From assembly GCA_009780345.1 (NCBI GenBank), contig WRAG01000017.1, positions 1 to 48,730 on the forward strand: a stretch of DNA of 48,730 nt, in the 5' to 3' direction. A model generated the notes under the pieces. That model was given only the letters and a program-made list of their open reading frames with translations. It ran no database searches and was not told the DNA's origin. Both the position numbers and the translations under genes were made by a program. Numbering within the stretch: the first letter of the stretch is position 1; the number at the start of each line of letters is the position of its first letter. Shown one piece after another: positions 1-6,660 of this stretch. The stretch is from Oscillospiraceae bacterium. Lineage in GTDB: Bacteria; Bacillota; Clostridia; Monoglobales; WRAG01.

Positions 1-1
1 C

Positions 2-113
2 AGCGGTCAACCGTACCCAATCAAACTTCGCCAACAGACGGCTCGTTTTCTTGGACGGTTTTCACAGGGGTGGCATTAGCCGAATCCCAAAAACGGATTC
101 GGAAGCCACTCCC
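2..113 (+). repeat. Module A, copy 1
   Basis: It begins AGCGGTCAACCG and ends GCCACTCCC. A two-step hairpin at its 3' half has outer arms GTGGC/GCCAC, bulge TAG and inner arms CCGAATCC/GGATTCGG. It is nearly identical to copy 3 (10746-10857, minus strand). Confidence 0.8.
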
Positions 114-128
114 AAAGCGGCGACAACA

Positions 129-199
129 GATGAAACTCCTCGCATAAACGCTTCGGAGGGCTAAATCTCTAAGCAATAAACTGCTAAGATATTTATGCC
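129..199 (+). repeat. Module B, copy 1
   Basis: It starts GATGAAACTCCTCGC and ends TTTATGCC, with a CTCC/GGAG hairpin followed by a CTAAGCA/TGCTAAG hairpin. It sits between AAAGCGGCGA and AAGCCGGCGAC, where other clusters (for example the reverse strand near 37640) have a continuous sequence. Confidence 0.7.
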
Positions 200-561
200 A
201 AGCCGGCGACAGAAAAGCTGGGTTAGCGAACCGCATTCGCGGAAAGATTAGCGAGATAGAATGCCGCGCTATAGTCGAGAGCGAATCGCGCCTAAAAGCG
301 CAAGATGTTACTTGGTTAGGGTGCGTTGATTGCACTAACTTTCGCCCGTGGTTCCGTCAGCGGGGCACCCGCCCGACGCTTTTTGTCGGGGAGGGTCGCG
401 ACGGGGAGGGCGACGGTTTTAGTCAAGTTTTTCCCGCGCAAAAACTTGCTGGATTGTCAAGGACTGGTCCTTGACGCGCCGCGCGCGCCCGCGCAATTTT
501 GGTCTAAGGCGCAATGCGCCTTAACCCCCGCGCCTGTCGGCGCAACAAAGGAGCACTCATT

Positions 562-1140
562 ATGAAACTCAAAATCTGCGGCTTAAAAACCCTAAACGAT
601 ATAGACTTTGTAAATCGCGCAAACATCGACTTTGCGGGTTTTGTTTTCGCACCGTCAAAGCAGCAGATAACCGTAGAAACCGCGAAAACGCTCAAATCCG
701 CACTAAATCCCAACATAAAAGCGGTTGGCGTGTTTGTCGATGAATCTTACGAATTCATAAAAAACTTGATTGACGAGAATATTATTGATATGGTACAATT
801 TCATGGGGATGTGGAATACGAAATGCCCTGCCCGACAATTCGGGCGTTTAGAATGAGAACGGCGGACGATATTAAGCCGACGAACTGCGACTTCGCGCTG
901 TTCGATTCATACAGAGAAGGAACACGAGGCTCGACCGGAGGAATGTTCGATTGGCGACTTATCGATGGTTACAATGCCAAGCCATTTTTCCTCGCCGGCG
1001 GGATTAATATAACGAATCTGCGGCAAGCAATGGAGTTAAATCCTTACTGCATCGACATTTCAAGCGGCGCGGAAGATGAAAACGGCGATAAATCACTTGA
1101 TAAAATACTGAAAATAAAGGATGTGCTTAACTATGAGTAA
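562..1140 (+). CDS. trpF: Phosphoribosylanthranilate isomerase (TrpF)
   Basis: A 192-residue TIM-barrel enzyme that isomerises N-(5'-phosphoribosyl)anthranilate to CdRP in tryptophan synthesis. The N-terminus MKLKICGLK carries the family's KICG motif with the catalytic Cys. [14 protein letters not shown] and the C-terminal phosphate-binding FFLAGGIN and DISSGAED segments (with a conserved Asp) are present. The start at 562 is chosen because AAAGGAG lies 8 bases before it; an upstream in-frame ATG at 514 lies in repeat sequence. The length is slightly below the usual 200-210. The stop overlaps the trpB start by 8 bases (ATGAGTAA), indicating translational coupling. It is first in this trp cluster, whereas in the common order it precedes trpB after trpC. 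Confidence 0.93.
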   Translation: MKLKICGLKTLNDIDFVNRANIDFAGFVFAPSKQQITVETAKTLKSALNPNIKAVGVFVDESYEFIKNLIDENIIDMVQFHGDVEYEMPCPTIRAFRMRTADDIKPTNCDFALFDSYREGTRGSTGGMFDWRLIDGYNAKPFFLAGGINITNLRQAMELNPYCIDISSGAEDENGDKSLDKILKIKDVLNYE

Positions 1141-2308
1141 ACGTTTTGGCGAGTTCGGCGGGCAATATGTTCCCGAAATTCTGATGAACTCAATATTAGA
1201 GCTGGAGCAGGCATACGAACACTATAAAAATGATGACGAGTTTCAACGAGAACTGTCGCATCTTTTCAACAACTACGCGAATCGTCCGTCGCTTTTGTAC
1301 TTCGCGGAAAATATGACGAAAGACTTGGGCGGCGCGAAGATTTACTTCAAGCGCGAGGACTTAAACCACACCGGTTCGCATAAGATTAACAACGTTTTGG
1401 GGCAGGCGCTTCTTGCCAAGAAAATGGGCAAAATTCGGCTGATTGCCGAAACCGGCGCGGGGCAGCACGGCGTCGCAACCGCCACGGCGGCGGCACTTTT
1501 CGGCATGGAATGTGAAATTTTCATGGGAAAAGAGGATACCGAGCGGCAGGCGCTAAACGTTTACCGCATGGAACTTCTCGGCGCGAAAGTTCACCCCGTA
1601 ACCGCGGGGACGATGACCCTCAAAGACGCGGTGAACGAAACTTTCCGCGAGTGGACGCAGCGGATTGACGACACGCATTACGTAATCGGTTCGGCGGTCG
1701 GGCCGCACCCGTTTCCGACGATGGTTCGCGATTTTCAAGCGGTGATCAGCCGTGAGGCGCGCGAGCAGATTCTCAAATTAGAGGGCGAACTCCCGCAAGC
1801 GGTAATCGCCTGCGTCGGCGGCGGAAGCAACGCAATCGGCGCGTTTTACAACTTTATCGAAGACGAAAACGTCGAGCTTATCGGCTGCGAAGCGGCGGGA
1901 TTGGGCGCCGACACGCCGAAAACGGCGGCGACAATCACTATCGGAACGCCCGGAATCTTCCACGGCATGAAAACTTTGTGGTGCCAAAACGAGGACGGGC
2001 AAATCGCGCCGGTTCACTCGATTTCGGCGGGGCTTGACTATCCCGGAATCGGGCCGGAACACGCGCACCTGCACGCAATCGGACGGGCGAAGTTCGTTCC
2101 AATCACCGACGACGAAGCGGTTACGGCATTCGAGTATCTCTCACGAACCGAGGGAATCATTCCCGCGGTCGAGTCGGCGCACGCGGTTGCATACGCCATG
2201 AAAGCCGCGAAAAACTACGACGGTTCAATCATTGTGAACCTTTCAGGCCGCGGAGATAAAGACGTCGCCAGCATCGCGCGATACAAGGGGGAAGATATCA
2301 ATGAATAA
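1133..2308 (+). CDS. trpB: Tryptophan synthase beta chain (TrpB)
   Basis: A 391-residue PLP enzyme that condenses indole with serine to give tryptophan, working in an alpha2-beta2 complex with TrpA. The sequence shows [11 protein letters not shown] at the N-terminus, the PLP lysine in HTGSHKINN (about Lys84), ETGAGQHG and the phosphate-binding GGGSNAIG. It also has the catalytic Glu region, [12 protein letters not shown] and LSGRGDKD near the C-terminus. Length and motifs fit the TrpB1 type that pairs with TrpA. The ATG at 1133 is preferred to 1121 because AAAGGATG precedes it and the resulting protein begins [10 protein letters not shown]. It overlaps trpF and trpA by 8 bases each. Confidence 0.97.
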   Translation: MSKRFGEFGGQYVPEILMNSILELEQAYEHYKNDDEFQRELSHLFNNYANRPSLLYFAENMTKDLGGAKIYFKREDLNHTGSHKINNVLGQALLAKKMGKIRLIAETGAGQHGVATATAAALFGMECEIFMGKEDTERQALNVYRMELLGAKVHPVTAGTMTLKDAVNETFREWTQRIDDTHYVIGSAVGPHPFPTMVRDFQAVISREAREQILKLEGELPQAVIACVGGGSNAIGAFYNFIEDENVELIGCEAAGLGADTPKTAATITIGTPGIFHGMKTLWCQNEDGQIAPVHSISAGLDYPGIGPEHAHLHAIGRAKFVPITDDEAVTAFEYLSRTEGIIPAVESAHAVAYAMKAAKNYDGSIIVNLSGRGDKDVASIARYKGEDINE

Positions 2309-3026
2309 AAAATTCGTAAGTTTTATAACGGCGGGCGATCCGTCGCTTGAAAAAACAAAAGAGTTTATCGAAGTTTTGGCGGAACACAGCGATATAATTG
2401 AAGTCGGGCTGCCGTTTTCCGACCCGCTCGCAGAGGGCGAGGTTATCGAAGCCGCGAATATGCGCGCGCTTGCAAACGGAGCGACCACCGCAAAGCTGTT
2501 CGACACGCTCAAATCGGTTGACGTTGCGTCGAAGTTGGTGATTCTGACCTACATAAACCCCGTTTTCGTGTATGGTTGCGACAAATTTTTCGCGCAATGC
2601 AAGGATAGCGGCGTTTACGGCATTATCATTCCCGACTTGCCGCACGAAGAACGAGGCGAAGTTGCGGAATACGCCGCCAAATATGGCATACACCTTATTC
2701 CCCTCATCGCGCCGACATCGGCGGAGCGCGTGAAAATGCTTGCCAAAGACGGAAGCGGATTTATCTACCTTGTTTCTTCGCTCGGTACAACAGGCGTTCG
2801 CGACGAAATCACGACCGACTTAACCGCCGACATTGTCGCGCAAATTCGCGAAGTCACCGACACGCCTGTTATGATTGGATTCGGAATTTCAACCCCCGAG
2901 CAGGCGGAAACGATTCGCGAAATCGCCGACGGAGTAATTGTCGGCAGCGCGTTTGTTAAAATTATCGAAGAGCACGGCAAACATGCAGCGAAGCATATAA
3001 GAAAATTTTTGAAATCTATGATTTAA
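2301..3026 (+). CDS. trpA: Tryptophan synthase alpha chain (TrpA)
   Basis: A 241-residue TIM-barrel subunit that cleaves indole-3-glycerol phosphate to indole, which is channelled to TrpB. The N-terminus FITAGDPS and the active-site segment [13 protein letters not shown] are clear. Glu34 matches the Salmonella catalytic Glu49. The residue matching catalytic Asp60 is Glu45, and the usual Pro two residues later is also Glu. The remaining phosphate-binding parts ([28 protein letters not shown]) are standard. The length is shorter than the enterobacterial 268, as in many Firmicutes. The start overlaps the trpB stop by 8 bases (ATGAATAA). Confidence 0.95.
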   Translation: MNKKFVSFITAGDPSLEKTKEFIEVLAEHSDIIEVGLPFSDPLAEGEVIEAANMRALANGATTAKLFDTLKSVDVASKLVILTYINPVFVYGCDKFFAQCKDSGVYGIIIPDLPHEERGEVAEYAAKYGIHLIPLIAPTSAERVKMLAKDGSGFIYLVSSLGTTGVRDEITTDLTADIVAQIREVTDTPVMIGFGISTPEQAETIREIADGVIVGSAFVKIIEEHGKHAAKHIRKFLKSMI

Positions 3027-3040
3027 TGGAGGCATTTACC

Positions 3041-4141
3041 ATGAATGTACGGGAAAAATTAGCTGCAACGCTTAACTTTGAAGATTGCTCCAAACTCGGC
3101 GGCGGTGCGGTGCTTGAAACCTTTTATCCGTGGGATTTAACGGTAGAAAAATTTATCGCCGAAGGAATGCCTGTCGAATATACGGCGCACGATGTAATCA
3201 ACAACAAAATTGCTGATCCGCAAGGGTTACATCAATATTTCGACATTCGACTTGCCGAAAGCGCGGCAAAATTCGAGTCGTATTTCGGATACGATCCAAT
3301 GAGAAGAATGTTTTTGCAACTGCCGTTTCACTACGAAGCGCAGCACGGCGAACGCCCGCCGGTAGAAACCTTTGACGACTGGAATCGAATCAAAGCCGAG
3401 GGCGAGGCGACAATTGCGCAGTTTTTCACCGACGAGAATATAAAAACCGTGTTTGCGCTTTATTCCGAGCCGCACAAAAACGGTGAGTTCTCAATTCGTT
3501 TCGCAATGAAAGGCTTTTTCTGGTTCCCGCGCGAGGTAATGGGAATCGCCGAACATATGATGGCGCTGTACGACGAGCCTGAGTTGTTGCACGACATGAA
3601 TTCGTGGCTATGCGACTATTATATCAAGTGGCTGGATAAAATTTTCGACTATATCGCGCCCGACGTGCTGTACATAATGGAAGATTTGTCCGGCGCGAAC
3701 GGTCCTATGCTCTCGCCCGCGCACTTTGACGAATATATCGGCGCGTATTACAAAAAACTGATACCGTTCCTTAAAAGCAAAGGTGTCGGACACGTTTTCG
3801 TTGATACCGACGGAGATTTCAACGCGCTAATTCCAAACTTTATTGAATCAGGTATTGACGGATTCCTGCCAATGGACGTTAACGCAGGAATGGATATCGA
3901 AAAAGTGCGAGAGCAATTCCCTAAACTAAAATTTATCGGCGCATTTAATAAACTTGAAATCGCGCAAGGCAAAGAAGCGATTGACGCTGAGTTCGCAAGA
4001 CTTATGCCGGTAATTCGACAAGGCGGCTATGTCGTCGGCGCCGACCACCAAATCGCGCCGTCAACAAGCATGGACGACTATAAGTATTACATCAGCAGAT
4101 TGAAGGAAGCAATGAAGGAGGCAGGTTCTGCCGCCTCCTAA
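3041..4141 (+). CDS. Uroporphyrinogen decarboxylase (URO-D) family protein in the trp cluster
   Basis: A 366-residue soluble protein with the look of the URO-D/MtaA/CmuA superfamily. This superfamily is a TIM barrel that includes haem decarboxylases and corrinoid or cobalamin-dependent methyltransferases. Visible family-like parts are the middle region YIMEDLSGANGPMLSPAHF, the segment HVFVDTDGDFNALIPNFIESGIDGFLPMD and the C-terminal GGYVVGADHQIAPSTSMDDY. The N-terminus lacks the Arg-rich substrate motif of true HemE, so haem synthesis is unlikely. The start at 3041 has TGGAGG 8 bases upstream; the earlier ATG at 3026 contains that SD. It lies between trpA and trpD with operon spacing. A role linked to tryptophan supply or a methyl-transfer side pathway is only inferred. 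Confidence 0.75.
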   Translation: MNVREKLAATLNFEDCSKLGGGAVLETFYPWDLTVEKFIAEGMPVEYTAHDVINNKIADPQGLHQYFDIRLAESAAKFESYFGYDPMRRMFLQLPFHYEAQHGERPPVETFDDWNRIKAEGEATIAQFFTDENIKTVFALYSEPHKNGEFSIRFAMKGFFWFPREVMGIAEHMMALYDEPELLHDMNSWLCDYYIKWLDKIFDYIAPDVLYIMEDLSGANGPMLSPAHFDEYIGAYYKKLIPFLKSKGVGHVFVDTDGDFNALIPNFIESGIDGFLPMDVNAGMDIEKVREQFPKLKFIGAFNKLEIAQGKEAIDAEFARLMPVIRQGGYVVGADHQIAPSTSMDDYKYYISRLKEAMKEAGSAAS

Positions 4142-4152
4142 CAAAAAGGAGG
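4117..4152 (+). promoter_or_regulatory. Competing hairpins over the trpD ribosome binding site
   Basis: The last codons of the URO-D gene contain GGAGGC (4117-4122) and GCCTCC (4133-4138). CCTCC (4134-4138) can pair either with that upstream arm or with the trpD SD GGAGG (4148-4152). The two pairings are mutually exclusive, so ribosomes finishing the upstream gene could control trpD initiation. This is seen as complementarity only. Confidence 0.35.
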
Positions 4153-4161
4153 AGAATTTTT

Positions 4162-5184
4162 ATGTATAAAGAAGTTTTATCAAAAATCACTACAAATCAA
4201 GAATTAACCGAAAACGATATCAGCACACTCATCTCGGCAATCAACCGAGACGAAGTATCCGACGTGCAAATCGCCGGATTCCAAGTCGCGCTTTTGATGA
4301 AAGGCGCAAGCAAAGAAGAAATCGCGTATATCGCGAAAGCAATGCGAGACAACTGCGTGCCGCTTAGCCCCAACGTTGCGGGCGAATTGATGGACACCTG
4401 CGGAACCGGCGGCGGACTTTCGACGTTCAACATTTCAACCGCGACAGCAATCGTCGCGGCGGCGGCAGGAATTCCAATCGCAAAGCACGGAAGCCGCTCG
4501 CTTGCAAGCTTGTCGGGTAGCGCGGACGTTTTAGAGGCGTTAGGCGTAAACATCAACCTAACACCGCCGCAAGTCGAAGAAATGATCGAAAAAATCGGAA
4601 TCGCGTTCCTTTACGCGCCGCTTTTCCATCCCGTAATGTGCAAAGTTCTGCCGGCGGAAGCGGATTTGGGAATCAAAACGATTTTTTACACCATAATCGG
4701 GCCGCTTATCAACCCCGCGTTCGCGCCGCGCCACTTGCTCGGAATTTACAAGGCAGAATTGCTTGATACCGTAACATTTGTCGCGAAAGAGATGGGCTAC
4801 ACCAACGCGATGTTTGTCCACGGACTTGACGGGCTTGACGAAATTTCGCTGCTCGGCAAAACTCGGATAAACCATCTAAAAGACGGCGAAGTTACCACAT
4901 TCGAGATACAGCCGGAAGACTTCGGCATGAAAAGCTGCAAACTCGAAGATATCAAATCAAGCACCCCCGAAGCCAACGCGGCAGTAATCAAGGGCGTTTT
5001 CGACGGCAGTATTACCGATTCGAACAAAGATGCGATTGTGATAAATGCAGCGGGCGCGCTTGTTGTGGGCGGCAAAGCGAAAGACTTTCACGAGGGCGTT
5101 GCGCTTGCCCGCGAACTGATCGAAAGCGGCGCGGCTCTTAACAAGCTAAACGAATTAAAGGAGCTATCCAATGAGTACAAATGA
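4162..5184 (+). CDS. trpD: Anthranilate phosphoribosyltransferase (TrpD)
   Basis: A 340-residue enzyme that joins anthranilate to PRPP. The N-terminal helical domain (residues 1-70) is followed by DTCGTGGG (PRPP/anthranilate loop), FNISTATAIVAAAAG, KHGSRSLASLSGSADVLEALG, TIFYTIIGPLINPA and GLDGLDEIS, all diagnostic. The usual KHGNR motif reads KHGSR and the usual IFNLLGPL reads IFYTIIGPL, both conservative departures. The SD AAGGAGGAG ends 7 bases before the ATG. It overlaps trpC by 14 bases. There is no fused trpG amidotransferase domain, and no trpE or trpG occurs in the window. Confidence 0.96.
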   Translation: MYKEVLSKITTNQELTENDISTLISAINRDEVSDVQIAGFQVALLMKGASKEEIAYIAKAMRDNCVPLSPNVAGELMDTCGTGGGLSTFNISTATAIVAAAAGIPIAKHGSRSLASLSGSADVLEALGVNINLTPPQVEEMIEKIGIAFLYAPLFHPVMCKVLPAEADLGIKTIFYTIIGPLINPAFAPRHLLGIYKAELLDTVTFVAKEMGYTNAMFVHGLDGLDEISLLGKTRINHLKDGEVTTFEIQPEDFGMKSCKLEDIKSSTPEANAAVIKGVFDGSITDSNKDAIVINAAGALVVGGKAKDFHEGVALARELIESGAALNKLNELKELSNEYK

Positions 5185-5821
5185 GCATAACGCAAATAGC
5201 TTCAATTCGCAAGTCATCATCGATTTTAAGGCAATCTCACCCAAAGACGGCGACCTATTCAAGGGGAGAAATCCCCTTGAAGTCGCCGTCCGGCTGGAAA
5301 AAGCGGGCGTTTGGGGCTTGTCTGTCGTAACCGAGCCGAAAAACTTCGGCGGCTCGCTTGATTTGTTGCGCTCCATCGCAAATGCCGTAAATCTCCCGAT
5401 TTTACGCAAGGATTTTATCAAAACCGAAGATGATTTGCGCGAAACGCTCGACTGCGGGGCAACGCACGTTCTGCTAATCTGCGCGACTATGAATAATGTG
5501 GAAGAAATGCACGAAAAAGCCCTGAAACTTGGACTAAAACCGGTGGTGGAAGTTCACACGCGCGACGAAATGCTGCTCGCGCAGTCCATCGGCGCGAAGA
5601 TAATCGGAATCAACAACAAGGACATCACAATTTTGGAAAAAGACAAAGGCACGGTTGATTTAACGCTTGAGCTAATCAGCCACGCGCCGAAAGACGCGTT
5701 TATAATAAGCGAAAGCGGAATCAGAAACCGCGCCGACGCAGAGATTGCGCTGCAAAGCGGCGCGAATGCAGTATTAGTCGGCACCGCGTTTTGGACCGGG
5801 GAGTTTAGGGTTCTGCCCTAA
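5171..5821 (+). CDS. trpC: Short indole-3-glycerol phosphate synthase (TrpC)
   Basis: A 216-residue TIM-barrel enzyme converting CdRP to indole-3-glycerol phosphate. Recognisable parts are SVVTEPKNFGGSLDLL, LRKDF (catalytic Lys), the VEVH Glu, IIGINNKD and the SESG and VLVGTAF phosphate-binding loops. About 40 N-terminal residues of the usual 255-260 are missing, including the extra helix before strand 1. In the first strand the normal AEIKR/EFKR is IIDFK, so the residue matching catalytic Glu51 of the Sulfolobus enzyme is Asp18, while the Lys53 equivalent (Lys20) is kept. AAAGGAG precedes the ATG by 7 bases. The C-terminus also ends early (FWTGEFRVLP), running into repeat sequence. Confidence 0.88.
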   Translation: MSTNEHNANSFNSQVIIDFKAISPKDGDLFKGRNPLEVAVRLEKAGVWGLSVVTEPKNFGGSLDLLRSIANAVNLPILRKDFIKTEDDLRETLDCGATHVLLICATMNNVEEMHEKALKLGLKPVVEVHTRDEMLLAQSIGAKIIGINNKDITILEKDKGTVDLTLELISHAPKDAFIISESGIRNRADAEIALQSGANAVLVGTAFWTGEFRVLP

Positions 5822-5931
5822 AAACCCTTTTTCAGAGCGAGGCTCTGTGGCATTTGCCCTTGTCAGGGCAGGACGACAAGGACTTGTCGAAGTCCTTGTC
5901 AATCAACGAAAAACTTTTGACGGCAAAAGAA

Positions 5932-6003
5932 GATGAAACTCCTCGCAAAAAGCACTTCGGAGGTCTAAATCTCTAAGCAGTAAACTGCTAAGAGCTTTAT
6001 GCC
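5932..6003 (+). repeat. Module B, copy 2
   Basis: GATGAAACTCC to TTTATGCC, with arms CTCTAAGCAG/CTGCTAAGAG. The empty version of this site is visible on the reverse strand near 33150-33190 (GGCAAAAG followed by TTTTACAAAACCGTCG). Confidence 0.75.
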
Positions 6004-6096
6004 AACCGTCGCAACTATGCCGCCGACCCACCCAAAGAACGGGCGGGTACCCCGTCTGGCATGAGGGCGACAGAAGTTAGCGAACCGCGTTCGCGG

Positions 6097-6164
6097 TAAA
6101 TGAGACTTAGCTTGTGTATTTTACAAGCTGTAGTCGAATTATCCAGCGACCAACGGGAGTCGGG
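6097..6164 (+). repeat. Module M, copy 1
   Basis: TAAATGAGACTT, hairpin AGCTTGT/ACAAGCT, TAGTCGAATTATCCAG and end GTCGGG. It is inserted between the CCGCGTTCGCGG hairpin and AAAGACTAG. Empty sites read CGCGGAAAGATTAGC (for example 239-252). Confidence 0.75.
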
Positions 6165-6211
6165 AAAGACTAGTGTGATATAGCACTATGCTCATTCGAG
6201 AGCGACCCGCG

Positions 6212-6322
6212 AGCCGTCAACCGTATCCAATCAAACTTCGCCAATAGACGGCTCGTGTTCTTGGACGATTTTGACAGGGGTGGCATTAGCCGGATTAAAA
6301 AGCCAATCCGGATGCCACTCCC
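6212..6322 (+). repeat. Module A, copy 2, nested in scaffold S
   Basis: Outer arms GTGGCAT/ATGCCAC, bulge TAG and inner arms CCGGATT/AATCCGG. It interrupts the CGCG-CCTAAAA-GCGCG hairpin of scaffold S, which is intact at 13316-13335. Confidence 0.8.
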
Positions 6323-6422
6323 TAAAAGCGCGAGATGTTTTTTGGTTGAATGTGCTATGTTTGCACGTACCTCCGCGCCACGTGCGCTCGGTTTTTGAGC
6401 GTGTGAGTCCGCAAGGCGCTTT

Positions 6423-6494
6423 GGCATAAAGCTCTTAGCAGTTTACTGCTTAGAGATTTAGCCCTCCGAAGCGTTTTATGCGAGGAGTTTCATC
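6423..6494 (-). repeat. Module B, copy 3
   Basis: Reverse-oriented copy with arms CTCTTAGCAG/CTGCTTAGAG and CTCC/GGAG. It splits the GGCGCTTTTGG block that is continuous near 30880. Confidence 0.75.
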
Positions 6495-6591
6495 ATCTTT
6501 TGGCGCGCAAAAGTTTGCTGGATTGTTAAGGACTGGTCCTTAACGCGCCGCGCGTGCCCGCGCAAAAAACCGCGCCCATTGGGCGCAAAAT

Positions 6592-6636
6592 AAAAATGGC
6601 GCGTTGATGATCCAGCATCAACACGCCATTTTTTTA
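6592..6636. terminator. Bidirectional Rho-independent terminator
   Basis: Long stem AAAAATGGCG..GTTGATG / CATCAAC..CGCCATTTTT with T tracts on both strands. It would end the minus-strand sigma/anti-sigma transcript and any plus-strand readthrough from trpC. Confidence 0.85.
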
Positions 6637-6642
6637 ATCAAA

Positions 6643-6659
6643 TTGCGTAAATTACGCAA
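6643..6659. repeat. Module C palindrome after the anti-sigma stop
   Basis: TTGCGTAA-A-TTACGCAA, a 17-base perfect palindrome starting one base beyond the stop codon of the minus-strand gene. It belongs to the TTGCGTGA/TCACGCAA family seen at 25321, 35904 and 46567. Confidence 0.6.
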
Positions 6660-6660
6660 A

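Larger units (their letters stand above)
1..546 (+). repeat. Mosaic repeat cluster upstream of trpF (A1-B1-S-P)
   Basis: This stretch has no convincing gene. It holds module A1, module B1, then the composite scaffold S: CCGC/GCGG hairpin near 222-242, GCGC-CTAAAA-GCGC hairpin near 286-301, the block ACTTTCGCCCGTGGTTCC near 340, and AAGTTTTT/AAAAACTT arms near 425-446. It ends with P hairpin GTCAAGGAC-TG-GTCCTTGAC at 456-475 and an AAGGCGC/GCGCCTT hairpin near 506-524. The same blocks recur in at least eight other intergenic clusters in this window in both orientations. No promoter or tryptophan-type attenuator could be recognised before trpF, so the trp cluster may be transcribed from further upstream. 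Confidence 0.8.
5822..6591 (+). repeat. Mosaic repeat cluster with nested B, M and A modules
   Basis: No gene is seen. In order it holds a CAGAGC/GCTCTG hairpin, P-like hairpin GACAAGGACTT/AAGTCCTTGTC (5875-5900), B2, a GGGCGGGTACCCC block, CCGCG-TTCG-CGG, M1, scaffold S split by A2, B3 in reverse orientation, P hairpin GTTAAGGAC-TG-GTCCTTAAC (6525-6544) and GC-rich palindromes. B2 and B3 form a large inverted pair about 420 bases apart. The layers of insertion can be read off by comparison with clusters at 13.3, 30.7 and 33.1 kb. Confidence 0.8.

Noticed and set aside
456-475. P hairpins as Rho-independent terminators
   Set aside because: No T tract follows any copy, and copies occur upstream of genes as often as downstream.
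1-546. Intergenic repeats considered as a CRISPR array
   Set aside because: The repeats differ in size and orientation, are not regularly spaced, have no unique spacers and no cas genes are near.
1-561. Trp T-box or leader-peptide attenuator before trpF
   Set aside because: No specifier loop, T-box consensus or Trp-rich leader frame with an SD was found; only repeat modules are present.
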